Of a stretch of DNA of 64,000 nucleotides, positions 30,586 through 38,784 are shown in pieces. A program made the position numbers and the translations under genes. Position 1 is the first letter of the stretch; every line of letters begins with the position of its first letter. This DNA comes from Mycobacterium sp. IS-1496 (GTDB taxonomy: Bacteria; Actinomycetota; Actinomycetes; Mycobacteriales; Mycobacteriaceae): assembly GCF_001499995.1 (NCBI RefSeq), contig NZ_LQIU01000021.1, forward strand, positions 1 to 64,000. The letters run 5' to 3'. Below the pieces are notes generated by a model that worked only from the letters and a program-made list of their open reading frames with translations, was not told the DNA's origin and searched no databases.

Positions 30586-31917
30586 TCACTGCTGGATACG
30601 CTCGGCCGCCGCCTGCGCGTCGCGCAGGGCGTCGGCGACGCTCTTGTTACCCGCCGCCGCCTCGTTGAGTTCGGTTCCCACGGCTTGGATCATCTCCTCG
30701 CCGCCGCGGCCCTGGGTGAGCGGGGCCGCGTCCTGCAGAATCTCACCGACGACGCGGTAGTACTCCTCGCCGTATCCGTCGGCGAGCACCTTGGGATCGG
30801 TCAGCGAGCCCTGGCGGATCACCGCACCACCGGCGGCGACGCGGTCGGCGTCGACGGCGGGTGAGGTGATCCACGAGGCGAAGGCCCACGCCGCGTCGGG
30901 CGCCGCGGAGTTCGCCGGGATGGCCCAACTCCACGAGCCGAGAGCGGATTTGCCGCCCGGGATCGGTGCGAGGGCGAACTGGCCGGCCCGTTCCCCGGAG
31001 GCGCCCGCCGGGTCGTTGAGCGCGGGCAGGTTCCAGTTGTAGCCGATCATCGAGGCGGCGTTGCCGCCGGAGACCGAGCGGAACGCCTCGTCGAAGCCCC
31101 AGGACAGGCTGTTCGCCGGGGCGGCGGTGCGGTAGGTCTCGATGTAGGCGTCCAGGGCGCGGGCGGCCTGCTCGGTGTTCAGCGTGGGCTTGCCGTCCTC
31201 GCCGTAGATCGACCCGCCCGCGGCGAAGAGCCAATTCGCCCATTCCTCGAAGATCTTGTACCCACGCTGCGGCTGCATGGCGATGCCTGCGCGGTCGCCG
31301 GCCTTGAGCCGCTGCGACGTGGTGACCAGAGCGTCGAGATCGGTGGGCGCCTGCAGGTTCGCCGCCTGGAGGTCGCGGGTGTTGTAGATGTAGCCCAGCG
31401 CGTAGTTGTAGAACGGCACCCCGTAGGTCGTGCCGTCCACGTCGGTGATGTCGGTCAGCGACGGGAAGAAGTCGTCGGGCTGGTAGTCGCTGGTGGAGGA
31501 GATCCGGTCGTTCAGCGGCTCCAGGAACCCGGCGGCGGCGAAGTCGTCCATCCAGGGGTTGTCGACGACGATCAGATCGTAGGCGGGTTGGGCCGACTGG
31601 AACGACGACACCAGGCGGTCGCGCATCTGGTCGAACGTCATGGTCTCGATCTGGACGTCGACGGCGGGGTACTTCTCGTTGAACCTGCCGACCATCCCCT
31701 GCACGATGTCGGTGTCGGGCACGTTCTCCATCAGCACGCGCACCGTCGCCTTGGTGTCGGTCGGGACGTCACCCAGCCCCGACGAACTCTGCTCATCGCC
31801 GGAGCCGCCGGATCCGGCGCAGCCGGCCAGCACGAGCCCTGCGGTCATGGCCAGAGCCGGCATCCAGCGCGTGGCGTTCCGCCGCGCTGGGCGCCGGCCG
31901 AGCATCGGGATCTTCAT
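30586..31917 (-). CDS. ABC sugar-binding lipoprotein
   Basis: 443 aa. N-terminal lipoprotein signal with lipobox LAGC (C33), then Gly/Ser-rich linker and a family-1 solute-binding fold: ATVRVLMENVPD, YDLIVVDNPWMDDFAAAGFLEPL and a conserved segment around GVPFYNYALGYIYNT. Together with the two permeases and ATPase it forms a complete CUT1 importer for a sugar or polyol. Ligand not predictable; the neighbouring dehydrogenase and kinase suggest a polyol or ketose. Confidence 0.9.
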   Translation of the reverse strand: MKIPMLGRRPARRNATRWMPALAMTAGLVLAGCAGSGGSGDEQSSSGLGDVPTDTKATVRVLMENVPDTDIVQGMVGRFNEKYPAVDVQIETMTFDQMRDRLVSSFQSAQPAYDLIVVDNPWMDDFAAAGFLEPLNDRISSTSDYQPDDFFPSLTDITDVDGTTYGVPFYNYALGYIYNTRDLQAANLQAPTDLDALVTTSQRLKAGDRAGIAMQPQRGYKIFEEWANWLFAAGGSIYGEDGKPTLNTEQAARALDAYIETYRTAAPANSLSWGFDEAFRSVSGGNAASMIGYNWNLPALNDPAGASGERAGQFALAPIPGGKSALGSWSWAIPANSAAPDAAWAFASWITSPAVDADRVAAGGAVIRQGSLTDPKVLADGYGEEYYRVVGEILQDAAPLTQGRGGEEMIQAVGTELNEAAAGNKSVADALRDAQAAAERIQQ

Positions 31918-31977
31918 GGGTACTCACTTCCTCCTGGTTGGGCTGGATCGAGCTTGACCGGGTCGGCGGGGCCCGGC

Positions 31978-32769
31978 TCAATCCATGTACGCACCGCCGT
32001 TGACCGAGAGCGCTTCCCCGGTGATGAAACGGGCGTCTTCGGACACCAGGAACGCCACCGCGCGGGCGACGTCCTCCGGTGTCTGGAGCCGGGCCAAAGG
32101 CGTTGCCTCGATCCAGCTTTCGCGTACCGCGTCCGGCGTGGAGCCGGTGAGCCGCGCCTCCCACTCCAGTTCCCGCGACTGCATGGGGGTGGCGACGAAG
32201 CCCGGGCACACGCAGTTCACGGTGATCCGGTGCCCGGCCAGCTCGTAGGCCATCGCCTGGGTGAGGCCGAGGACGGCGAACTTCGACGCCACGTAGTCCG
32301 AGAGGAACGGCACCCGGCCCTGTTTGGCGGCCATCGACGCGGTGTTGACGATCGTGCCCCGGCGGCCGGTGCGGATCATGGCCCGCGCCGCGGCCTGCCC
32401 GCAGAAGAACACCGCCTTGGTGTTGATGTCCAGCGTGCGGTCGTACTGGCCGGCGGTGACGTCGACGAACCGCTCCATCGCCGAGATGCCCGCGTTGTTG
32501 ATCCACGCGTCGAGGCCGAGTCGGTCGGCGACGTCGTCGGCGAGCCGACCGGCCGCCGCGGCGTCGGTCACGTCCAACGGCAGCGCCTCGTGGCCCCGCT
32601 CGGTGGCGCCGTCGAGGGCGGCCACGGTCTCGGCGGCGGTTGCGGTGTCGATGTCGGTGACGATGACCCGCCACCCCCGCGCGGCCAGCGTGGTGGCGAT
32701 CGCGCGGCCGATCCCTGAGCCGGCGCCGGTGACGACAGCGGTGCGGATCGAAGGTGAAACGTCGGTCAT
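31978..32769 (-). CDS. Short-chain dehydrogenase, probable polyol dehydrogenase
   Basis: 263 aa classical SDR. TGAGSGIG nucleotide motif at residues 14-21, NNAGIS near 95, catalytic serine in NTASMAAK, and YVASK. C-terminal GEALSVNGGAYMD. Overlaps the kinase stop (TGATG). In this setting, between an importer and an FGGY kinase, it would oxidise a sugar alcohol to a ketose; that is inference from context. Upstream in-frame start (21 residues longer) was rejected because the Rossmann motif would be too far in and the ATG overlap is typical. Confidence 0.85.
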   Translation of the reverse strand: MTDVSPSIRTAVVTGAGSGIGRAIATTLAARGWRVIVTDIDTATAAETVAALDGATERGHEALPLDVTDAAAAGRLADDVADRLGLDAWINNAGISAMERFVDVTAGQYDRTLDINTKAVFFCGQAAARAMIRTGRRGTIVNTASMAAKQGRVPFLSDYVASKFAVLGLTQAMAYELAGHRITVNCVCPGFVATPMQSRELEWEARLTGSTPDAVRESWIEATPLARLQTPEDVARAVAFLVSEDARFITGEALSVNGGAYMD

Positions 32770-34253
32770 CAATGGGCCTTTCGGGCGAGTTCGTGGGAGA
32801 CAGGAGTGAGCAGGCCGCCGAGTGTGCGCCACTGGGCGTAGGCCTCGGCGTACCGGTCGACGTGACGCGGGTCGGGTCCGACGGCGTCACCGAGGGTGAG
32901 GAAACGCTCGACAGCGGCCCAGTCGTCGAGCGCGCCGATCCCCATGGCGGCGATCACCGCCGCACCGAGGGATGCTCCCGGATGCCCGACGACCGGCCAC
33001 AGCGGGGTGTCGAGAACGTCGGCGAGGATCTGCTTCCACAGCACCGAACGGCTGCCGCCGTTGGTGACCATCGCGCGCCGCAACGGAACGCCGATCTCGG
33101 CGAAGACCTCGGTGTGGTGTCGGAAACCGAAGGCGATCGCCTCGAGTACGGAGCGGTACATGTCCGCACGGGTGTGCGCCAGGTCGAGCCCGACGAAGGC
33201 GCCCCGCAGGTCCGGATCGTGGAGCGGGCTCTTCTCGCCGAGAAAGTAGGGCAGGCACAGTATTTCGGCCGCACCCCGGTCGGCGGCCTCGTCGTCGAGC
33301 TGCAGCAGGTCCACGCCGCCGGTCAGCGTCTGGAACCACCGGATCAGGCTGCCGCTGGTGGCCATGCACCCGTTGGGCAGCCAGCGGCCGGGAACCGGAT
33401 GGGCGTCGAGGTAGAGACGGCTGTCGACGACGGGGGTGTCGCTGGCGGCGAGGACGTCGCCGGCGCCACCGAGTTTCACCAGCCAGTCGCCCGCGGCGTT
33501 CACTCCCGCCGCGTACGCCGACAGCACGTGGTCGGCCCCGCCGACGATCAGCGGCAGACCCTGCGGCAGTCCGGTGGCCGCGGCGGCCGATGCGCTCAGG
33601 GTCCCGGCCTGCCCACCCGGGGTCAGCACGTCCGGCATGACGTCCGGACCGAGGCCGGCAGCGGCGAACATCGGGTCGTAGCGGCGGCCGTCGAGGGCGG
33701 CGAGGCCGGACTCGATCGCCCAGTTCAGTTCGACGTGCGGCCCCGCCCCGAGCGCCATGAGCACCCAGTCGTAGGACCCGACCAGGCGCTCGGTCCGCGC
33801 CCAGGAGTCCGGATCGTTGTCCCGCAGCCACATCGCGGTCGGCGCCACCGACTGCTGGGTGATCGCCGATCCGGTGGCCGCGAGGACGTCGGCGGGGTCC
33901 AGTGCCTCGCTCAACCGGTCGATCTGTGCGGTGGCGCGGGCGTCGTTCTGCAGCAGGGCGCGGCGCACCGGGGCGCCGTGTGCGTCGACGGGTACCACCG
34001 CGGGCACCATGCCGGTGGTGGCGAGCGCGCCGATCCGCTCGGCGGCCACCCCGGATTCCTCGAGAACCGCGCGGATTGTGCTGTGCGCGTTGTCGATCCA
34101 CTGCGCCGGGTCGGCCTCCGCGTGGCCGGGCGCATCGGCGAAGAGCCGGCTCTCGGCGGACGCCTGGGCGACGATCCGCGCCGACGCGACATCGATGAGC
34201 ACCGTCTTGGTCCCCGTGGTGCCGACGTCGACACCGATCGTGAACTCCGACAT
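32769..34253 (-). CDS. FGGY-family carbohydrate kinase
   Basis: 494 aa, xylulokinase-like. DVGTTGTKTVLID at residues 9-21 binds ATP phosphate, the catalytic aspartate is D241 in GGADH, and GGSRSVLWKQILADVL near 400 is the adenine-side motif. It phosphorylates a ketose or polyol; which one cannot be told. First gene of the minus-strand transporter transcript, with GAGAGG before the start. A CACAC-GTT-GTGTG palindrome lies in its upstream region. Confidence 0.88.
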   Translation of the reverse strand: MSEFTIGVDVGTTGTKTVLIDVASARIVAQASAESRLFADAPGHAEADPAQWIDNAHSTIRAVLEESGVAAERIGALATTGMVPAVVPVDAHGAPVRRALLQNDARATAQIDRLSEALDPADVLAATGSAITQQSVAPTAMWLRDNDPDSWARTERLVGSYDWVLMALGAGPHVELNWAIESGLAALDGRRYDPMFAAAGLGPDVMPDVLTPGGQAGTLSASAAAATGLPQGLPLIVGGADHVLSAYAAGVNAAGDWLVKLGGAGDVLAASDTPVVDSRLYLDAHPVPGRWLPNGCMATSGSLIRWFQTLTGGVDLLQLDDEAADRGAAEILCLPYFLGEKSPLHDPDLRGAFVGLDLAHTRADMYRSVLEAIAFGFRHHTEVFAEIGVPLRRAMVTNGGSRSVLWKQILADVLDTPLWPVVGHPGASLGAAVIAAMGIGALDDWAAVERFLTLGDAVGPDPRHVDRYAEAYAQWRTLGGLLTPVSHELARKAH

Positions 34254-34307
34254 GCCGTCCTCTCGTCTCGCTCGGGTGCTGACCGTACCGCGCATCTGTT
34301 AGATTCT

Positions 34308-34320
34308 CACACGTTGTGTG
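34308..34320. promoter_or_regulatory. Candidate operator upstream of the kinase operon
   Basis: CACAC-GTT-GTGTG, perfect 5-bp arms with a 3-base centre, lies about 55 bases before the kinase start in the divergent kinase/BtpA promoter region. The half-site TCACAC is shared with the palindrome in front of the deoR-type gene (36806-36830). Confidence 0.5.
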
Positions 34321-34353
34321 TAACCGTCACGTAAAACGCTGTGCTGCCGCACG

Positions 34354-34373
34354 TTGACTGTTATTGAATAACA
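34354..34373 (+). promoter_or_regulatory. Candidate promoter -35 and DeoR-like operator of the btpA-like gene
   Basis: TTGACT at 34354-34359 reads like a -35 box. Overlapping its last base is the perfect palindrome TGTTATT-G-AATAACA (34359-34373). It resembles the E. coli DeoR operator (TGTTAGAA-TTCTAACA, as I recall). A repressor bound here would block the promoter. Confidence 0.5.
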
Positions 34374-34408
34374 TCCAGGATGTCGACGACAACCGTGAGA
34401 GGCGTTCC

Positions 34409-35224
34409 ATGACTAACTGGCTCGATGAGGTGTTCGCGGTCGAGAAACCGGTGATCGCGATGCTGCACCTGTCCGCGCTCCCCGGCGATCCCGGATACGA
34501 CTCCGCGGCCGGGCTGCGCGCGGTCGTGGACCGCGCGAAGGGCGAACTGGCCGCGCTGCGCGAGGGTGGCGTCGACGGCGTGATGATCTCCAACGAGTTC
34601 AGCTTGCCGTACCTGACCAAGACCGAACCCATCACCGCCATCACCATGGCACGCATCATCGGGGAGCTGTTGCCCGACCTCACGCTGCCCTACGGCGTCA
34701 ACGTGCTGTGGGACGGCCGGGCATCGATCGACCTCGCAGTGGCGACCGGCGCACAGTGGGTGCGCGAGATCTTCACCGGCGTGTACGCCAGCGACTTCGG
34801 GCTCTGGGACACCAATGTCGGGGCGGTGGCCCGCCACCGGCACCGCATCGGCGGCGCCGGGGTGAAGCTGCTGTTCAACATCGTGCCGGAGTCGGCGGCC
34901 TACCTGTCCGACCGCGATCTCGCGTCGATCACCAAGACGACGGTGTTCGCGACCCGGCCGGACGGCATCTGCGTCTCCGGGCTGACCGCAGGCGCGTCCA
35001 CCGACTCGCAGGCCCTGCAGGTGGTCAAGGACGAGGCGGGCGACGTGCCGGTCTTCGTCAACACCGGTGTGCGCGCCCACAACGCCGCCGAGCAGTTGTC
35101 GATCGCCGACGGAGCCATCGTCGGGACCTACTTCAAGGAGGACGGCGTGTTCGAGAATCGCGCGGTGGCGTCCCGGGTCACCGAGCTGATGACCGCCGTG
35201 CGGGACTTCCGCGCCACGCTGTGA
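34409..35224 (+). CDS. BtpA/SgcQ family protein
   Basis: 271 aa, close to SgcQ length. Family traits: KPVIAMLHLSALPGDPGY near residues 12-29, EGGVDGVMISNEFSLPY near 54, YGVNVLWDG near 93, VREIFTGVYASDFGLWDTN near 115 and GVRAHNAAEQLSIADGAIVGTYFKEDG near the C terminus. The fold is predicted to be a TIM barrel. In E. coli the family sits in the cryptic sgc sugar operon; no catalytic activity is firmly assigned to it, so far as I know. It begins a plus-strand pair with an IMPase-like gene, divergent from the kinase. GAGAGG supports the ATG chosen. Confidence 0.85.
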   Translation: MTNWLDEVFAVEKPVIAMLHLSALPGDPGYDSAAGLRAVVDRAKGELAALREGGVDGVMISNEFSLPYLTKTEPITAITMARIIGELLPDLTLPYGVNVLWDGRASIDLAVATGAQWVREIFTGVYASDFGLWDTNVGAVARHRHRIGGAGVKLLFNIVPESAAYLSDRDLASITKTTVFATRPDGICVSGLTAGASTDSQALQVVKDEAGDVPVFVNTGVRAHNAAEQLSIADGAIVGTYFKEDGVFENRAVASRVTELMTAVRDFRATL

Positions 35225-35982
35225 ATGTCCGGGAGATGCCGGCCGCGGCCGTAGAGCTGGAGAAGCTGGCGGTGCTCGCCGCCGAGACGGGGGCGGGGTT
35301 GTGCCTGAGCCGGCTCGGTGAGCCGATCGTCGTGAGCACCAAAAGCGCGGCAGGCGATGTCGTCACCACGGTCGACCGGGCGGCGGAGGAAGCCGTGCGG
35401 CAGGTTCTGCTCGACGCCCGCCCCGCGGACTCCGTACTCGGGGAGGAACTGCCCGCGCACACCGGGACCAGCGGGCTCGAGTGGGTCGTCGACCCGCTGG
35501 ACGGCACCACCAACTACACCCGGCTGATCCCGTACTTCGCCACCTCGGTGGCGGTGCGCCGCACCGCCGACGGGGTCTGGCTGGCCGGCGCGGTGAGCGC
35601 ACCGGCGCTGGGTGCCACCTGGAGCGCGGCCAGAGGCGGGGGAGCGCAGCTCAGGTCGCCGGCGCAGCGGGCGGTGCTGCCGCTGCAGCTGCCCCCGACC
35701 TCGGCGCGGCTGATCGGCACCGGCCTGGCCTACGATCCCGGACGGCGGCGGCGTCAGGTCCGGGAACTCGGCGCGCTGCTGGCCGACTACACCGACATGC
35801 GCCGCTTCGGCGCCGCGGCCGTCGACCTGTGCCTCGTCGCCCAGGGCAGTCTGCACGCCTTCGTCGAAGACGATCTGGCTGTGCACGACTGGGCGGCCGG
35901 CGCTCTCATCGCCGAGGAGGCGGGCGCGACGGTGCACCGGCCCACCCACGGTGACGAGACCGTGGCGGTCCGCTGGGGCTGA
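35221..35982 (+). CDS. Inositol monophosphatase family protein
   Basis: 253 aa. The metal-dependent phosphatase signatures are E75/E76 in GEEL, D91 and D94 in DPLDGTTN, and D223 in HDWAAG. Such enzymes dephosphorylate inositol-phosphate, sugar-phosphate or nucleotide substrates. GTG start overlaps the BtpA stop by 4 bases; an ATG 15 bases later is possible. Its TGA is followed directly by the stop of the convergent deoR-type gene (TGATCA, with no spacer). A role in the cassette is inferred from coupling only. Confidence 0.85.
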   Translation: MNVREMPAAAVELEKLAVLAAETGAGLCLSRLGEPIVVSTKSAAGDVVTTVDRAAEEAVRQVLLDARPADSVLGEELPAHTGTSGLEWVVDPLDGTTNYTRLIPYFATSVAVRRTADGVWLAGAVSAPALGATWSAARGGGAQLRSPAQRAVLPLQLPPTSARLIGTGLAYDPGRRRRQVRELGALLADYTDMRRFGAAAVDLCLVAQGSLHAFVEDDLAVHDWAAGALIAEEAGATVHRPTHGDETVAVRWG

Positions 35983-36789
35983 TCAGGCCGTCGCGGTGGT
36001 CTGCGGCCCCGCGGCGTCGACGCACACCACCTGAACGCCCGCGGCGCGCAGACTCTCCACGGTCGGATGGTCACACGGGCCGTCGGTGACCAGGACCGAG
36101 ATGTCCGACACCGGAGCGACGTTGATCAGCTGCACGCGACCGAGTTTGGCGGCGTCGGCCGCCACGATCACCCGGTCGGCGGACCGCATCGCCGCCTGTT
36201 TGACGTTGCCCTCTTCGCGGTGATACTCCGACGCGCCCCGTTTGCCGTCGACGCCGGCGATGCCCATCACGTAGGTGTCGCAGTTGTAGCGCAGATAGAA
36301 GTCCTCCGCCTCGGCGCCGATGAGGCTCAGTTCGCCGGGCCGGACCTTGCCGCCGGTGAGCAGGATCGTGGTGTCGGGTTCGTCGGCGAGCTCCACGGCG
36401 ACCAGGATGCTCGGGGTGATCACGGTGAGGCCCAGGGCGCGTCCCTTGATCGCCCGGGCCACCGCCAGAACGGTACTGCCGCTGTCGAGGATGACCGTCT
36501 CCTGCGGGGTGAGCAGATCCGCGACCGCGCTGGCGATGTGGATCTTCTCGTCGGCCGCCTCGGCCGCGCGGGAGGCGAAGGACGGCTCGGTGGACTTACC
36601 GCCGAACGCGATCGCGCCGCCGAGCACCCGGCGGGCGATGCCCTGATCCTCCAGCCGCTCGATGTCGCGCCGGATCGTCATCTCCGAGACATCGAATTCC
36701 CCTGCGAGCGAAGCGAAGTCGACTTCCCGGTCGGCGTTGATCCTCGCGGCGATCGCCGCCCGCCGGGCATGCGCGTTCAGAGTGGGCAC
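35983..36789 (-). CDS. DeoR-family transcriptional repressor
   Basis: 268 aa. The N-terminal winged-helix has FASLAGEFDVSEMTIRRDIERLEDQG near residues 27-52; the rest is the DeoR sugar-phosphate sensor domain with DSGSTVLAVA near 104 and the C-terminal GPCDHPTVESLRAAGVQVV. It probably represses the cassette until a phosphorylated intermediate binds. The start is uncertain: the GTG used has GGAG only 2 bases upstream, while a GTG six codons earlier would place the start codon inside the large palindrome. Convergent with the IMPase gene with zero spacing. Confidence 0.88.
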   Translation of the reverse strand: MPTLNAHARRAAIAARINADREVDFASLAGEFDVSEMTIRRDIERLEDQGIARRVLGGAIAFGGKSTEPSFASRAAEAADEKIHIASAVADLLTPQETVILDSGSTVLAVARAIKGRALGLTVITPSILVAVELADEPDTTILLTGGKVRPGELSLIGAEAEDFYLRYNCDTYVMGIAGVDGKRGASEYHREEGNVKQAAMRSADRVIVAADAAKLGRVQLINVAPVSDISVLVTDGPCDHPTVESLRAAGVQVVCVDAAGPQTTATA

Positions 36790-36805
36790 CGCTCCAGCGT
36801 AAGCC

Positions 36806-36830
36806 ACTGGTGTGAAATTTTCACACCAGT
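36806..36830. promoter_or_regulatory. 25-bp perfect palindrome before the deoR-type gene
   Basis: ACTGGTGTGAAA-T-TTTCACACCAGT: 12-bp arms around a single base. It sits between the qor stop and the deoR-type start and is followed by another TCACAC (36830-36835). Most likely an autoregulatory operator; a single-base loop makes an RNA hairpin less likely, though a terminator for qor cannot be excluded. Confidence 0.65.
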
Positions 36831-36840
36831 CACACGATCG

Positions 36841-37815
36841 TTACGGAATTAGGACCACGGACCCGACGGTCTTGCGCCCCTGCAGATCGCGGTGCGCGCG
36901 CTCCGCCTCGCGCAGCGGATACTGCTCGCTGACGGTCACCGTGATCTGCCCCCTGGCGATCGCGTCCAGCACCTCGCCGGCACGCCAGGAGAACTCGTCG
37001 GGGGTGCGGGTGTAGTGCACCAGGCTGGGCCGGGTCAGGTACACCGAGCCCGAGGAGTTCAGCCGTTGCGGGTCGACCGGCGGCACCGGGCCGCTCGCGC
37101 CACCGAACAGGACGAGGGTGCCCCGTACCGCGAGGCTGGCCAGGCTGGCGTCGAACGTCGCCGCACCCACGCCGTCGTAGACGGCGGCCACACCGTTGCC
37201 GCCGGTGAGCTCGCGGACCCGGGCGCCGAACTCCTGCGGATCCTCCGGATAGTCGAGCACCTCGATCGCCCCCGCCTGGCGGGAGAGTTCGGCCTTCTGC
37301 GGCGTGGAGACGGTCGTGATGACCTTGGCCGCCAGGCTGGTCGCCCACTGGGTGAGGATCAGCCCGACCCCGCCGGCTCCCGCGTGCACCAGCACCGTGT
37401 CGCCCTGCTGGACCGGATAGGTCGACTTGATCAGGTAATGGGCGGTCATCCCCTTCAGCAGCGAGGAGGCGGCGACCGCGGGAGCCACCCCGGCGGGTAC
37501 GTAAGCCACGAAATCCGCAGGCGCCACGGTGTATTCGGCGTAGGCGCCGAGCGCCTTGTCGGTCACCACCCGGTCGCCCACCTGAAGGGCCGCGACGTCG
37601 TCGCCGACGGCCTCGATGGTGCCGCAGACCTCGGTGCCGACGACGAACGGCACCTCTCGCGGATACAGGCCGGACCGGAAGTAGGTGTCGATGAAGTTGA
37701 CGCCGATCGCCTCGGCCTTGATCAGCACCTGACCCGGGCCGGGCGACGGGGGATCCTTCTCGACGTGGGTGAGGACCTCGGGACCGCCGGTTTCGGAGAC
37801 TTCGATGGCGTACAT
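36841..37815 (-). CDS. qor: NADPH:quinone oxidoreductase (zeta-crystallin type)
   Basis: 324 aa MDR-family reductase without zinc. Starts MYAIEVSETGGPEVL; GVNFIDTYFRSGLYP near residue 45, HAGAGGVGLILTQWA near 145 (nucleotide-binding motif) and VAAVYDGVGAATFDASL near 215 identify the Qor branch. Reduces quinones or other small electrophiles with NADPH. The start was chosen because it gives the family N terminus; longer forms (9 or 12 bases) are possible. Divergent from the ATP-grasp-like gene with very little space between. Confidence 0.9.
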   Translation of the reverse strand: MYAIEVSETGGPEVLTHVEKDPPSPGPGQVLIKAEAIGVNFIDTYFRSGLYPREVPFVVGTEVCGTIEAVGDDVAALQVGDRVVTDKALGAYAEYTVAPADFVAYVPAGVAPAVAASSLLKGMTAHYLIKSTYPVQQGDTVLVHAGAGGVGLILTQWATSLAAKVITTVSTPQKAELSRQAGAIEVLDYPEDPQEFGARVRELTGGNGVAAVYDGVGAATFDASLASLAVRGTLVLFGGASGPVPPVDPQRLNSSGSVYLTRPSLVHYTRTPDEFSWRAGEVLDAIARGQITVTVSEQYPLREAERAHRDLQGRKTVGSVVLIP

Positions 37816-37835
37816 GCGAACCATCATCCACGGCT

Positions 37836-37841
37836 TAGCAT
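37836..37841 (+). promoter_or_regulatory. Leaderless-type -10 element for the ATP-grasp-like gene
   Basis: TAGCAT is followed by 7 bases and a GTG codon, the spacing also seen before secG and the enoyl-CoA hydratase gene. It lies 21 bases upstream of the divergent qor start codon, so the upstream parts of both promoters must overlap coding sequence. Confidence 0.4.
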
Positions 37842-37848
37842 GACGCAG

Positions 37849-38784
37849 GTGAGGCTCGCGCGTCCCGACCTGTTCCACCCGCGGATCGTGTTGGCCGGCT
37901 GCCCGGCGCTGCCCGAGGGCGACGGCGACGACGACGGGTTGGTCGAGGCGCTGCGCACACGGGGTCTGCACCCCCGCTGGCTGCCCTGGGACGATCCCGC
38001 GGTGCTGGACGCCGACCTGGTGATCCTGCGGGCGACGTGGGACTACATCGAGCGTCTCGACGAGTTCAAGGTGTGGACGCGGCAGGTGCGCAACCTGCTC
38101 AACGGCCCCGACGTCGTCGCCTGGAACACCGACAAGCGCTACCTCGCGGACCTGGAGGGGCGGGGGATCCCGACGGTGCCGACCCGTTACTTCGGCGGCG
38201 GTGACACCGTCGTCGTCCCCGACGGCGAGGTCGTGGTCAAACCCGCGGTCGGCGGGGGTTCTGCAGGGGCGCAACGCTTCACCGATCCGCTGGCCGCCGC
38301 CGCCCACGCGGCGCAGCTGCAGGCGCAGGGCCGCGCGGTCCTCGTGCAGACGTACGACGCGCGGGTGGAGTACGGGGAGACGGCGCTGGTGTTCCTCGGC
38401 GGTGAGCAGTCGCATGCGTTCACCAAGGCCGCGATGCTGCCCCCGGAGGGGCCGCCCGTGTTCGACGAATCGGGCACCTACGCGTTGGAGACGCTGGGTC
38501 CCGCGGAACCGGATTTCGAGCTGTGGGATCTCGGGCGCGCGGCGCTGAAGGCGGCCGCCGACGCCCTGGGGATGGCAGTGGCCGAGTTCCTCTATGCGCG
38601 GGTCGACGTCATCGGGACCGACGCGGACGCGCGCGTACTAGAGGTGGAACTCGTCGAGCCGTCACTGGGTTGGCGGCAACTCGACGCCGCCACGCGCGCG
38701 GACCGCCAGCGCGACTTCGCCGTCGCCGTCGAGGTCGCGCTCGAGCGCCTCGGACTCGGTCCGCTGTCGCATCGACGCCCATAG
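37849..38784 (+). CDS. ATP-grasp-like protein (Rv1455-type)
   Basis: 311 aa. Ordered as in ATP-grasp proteins such as glutathione synthetase/RimK: N-terminal Rossmann-like part (HPRIVLAGCPALPEGDGDDDGL, LVILRATWDYIERLDEF), then VVVKPAVGGGSAGAQRF near residue 130 (nucleotide lysine), VEYGETALVFLGGEQSHAFTKAAM near 173, and a metal-binding end with RVLEVELVEPSLGW. Function unknown. The GTG is preferred because of a TAGCAT-N7-GTG leaderless promoter; an in-frame ATG lies 9 bases upstream. Its last 123 bases overlap the convergent ctaA-like gene. Confidence 0.75.
   Translation: MRLARPDLFHPRIVLAGCPALPEGDGDDDGLVEALRTRGLHPRWLPWDDPAVLDADLVILRATWDYIERLDEFKVWTRQVRNLLNGPDVVAWNTDKRYLADLEGRGIPTVPTRYFGGGDTVVVPDGEVVVKPAVGGGSAGAQRFTDPLAAAAHAAQLQAQGRAVLVQTYDARVEYGETALVFLGGEQSHAFTKAAMLPPEGPPVFDESGTYALETLGPAEPDFELWDLGRAALKAAADALGMAVAEFLYARVDVIGTDADARVLEVELVEPSLGWRQLDAATRADRQRDFAVAVEVALERLGLGPLSHRRP

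Noticed and set aside
36841..38415. N-terminal extension of qor across the divergent ATP-grasp-like gene
   Set aside because: The qor family N terminus begins at MYAIEV; the extension is antisense to a real gene.
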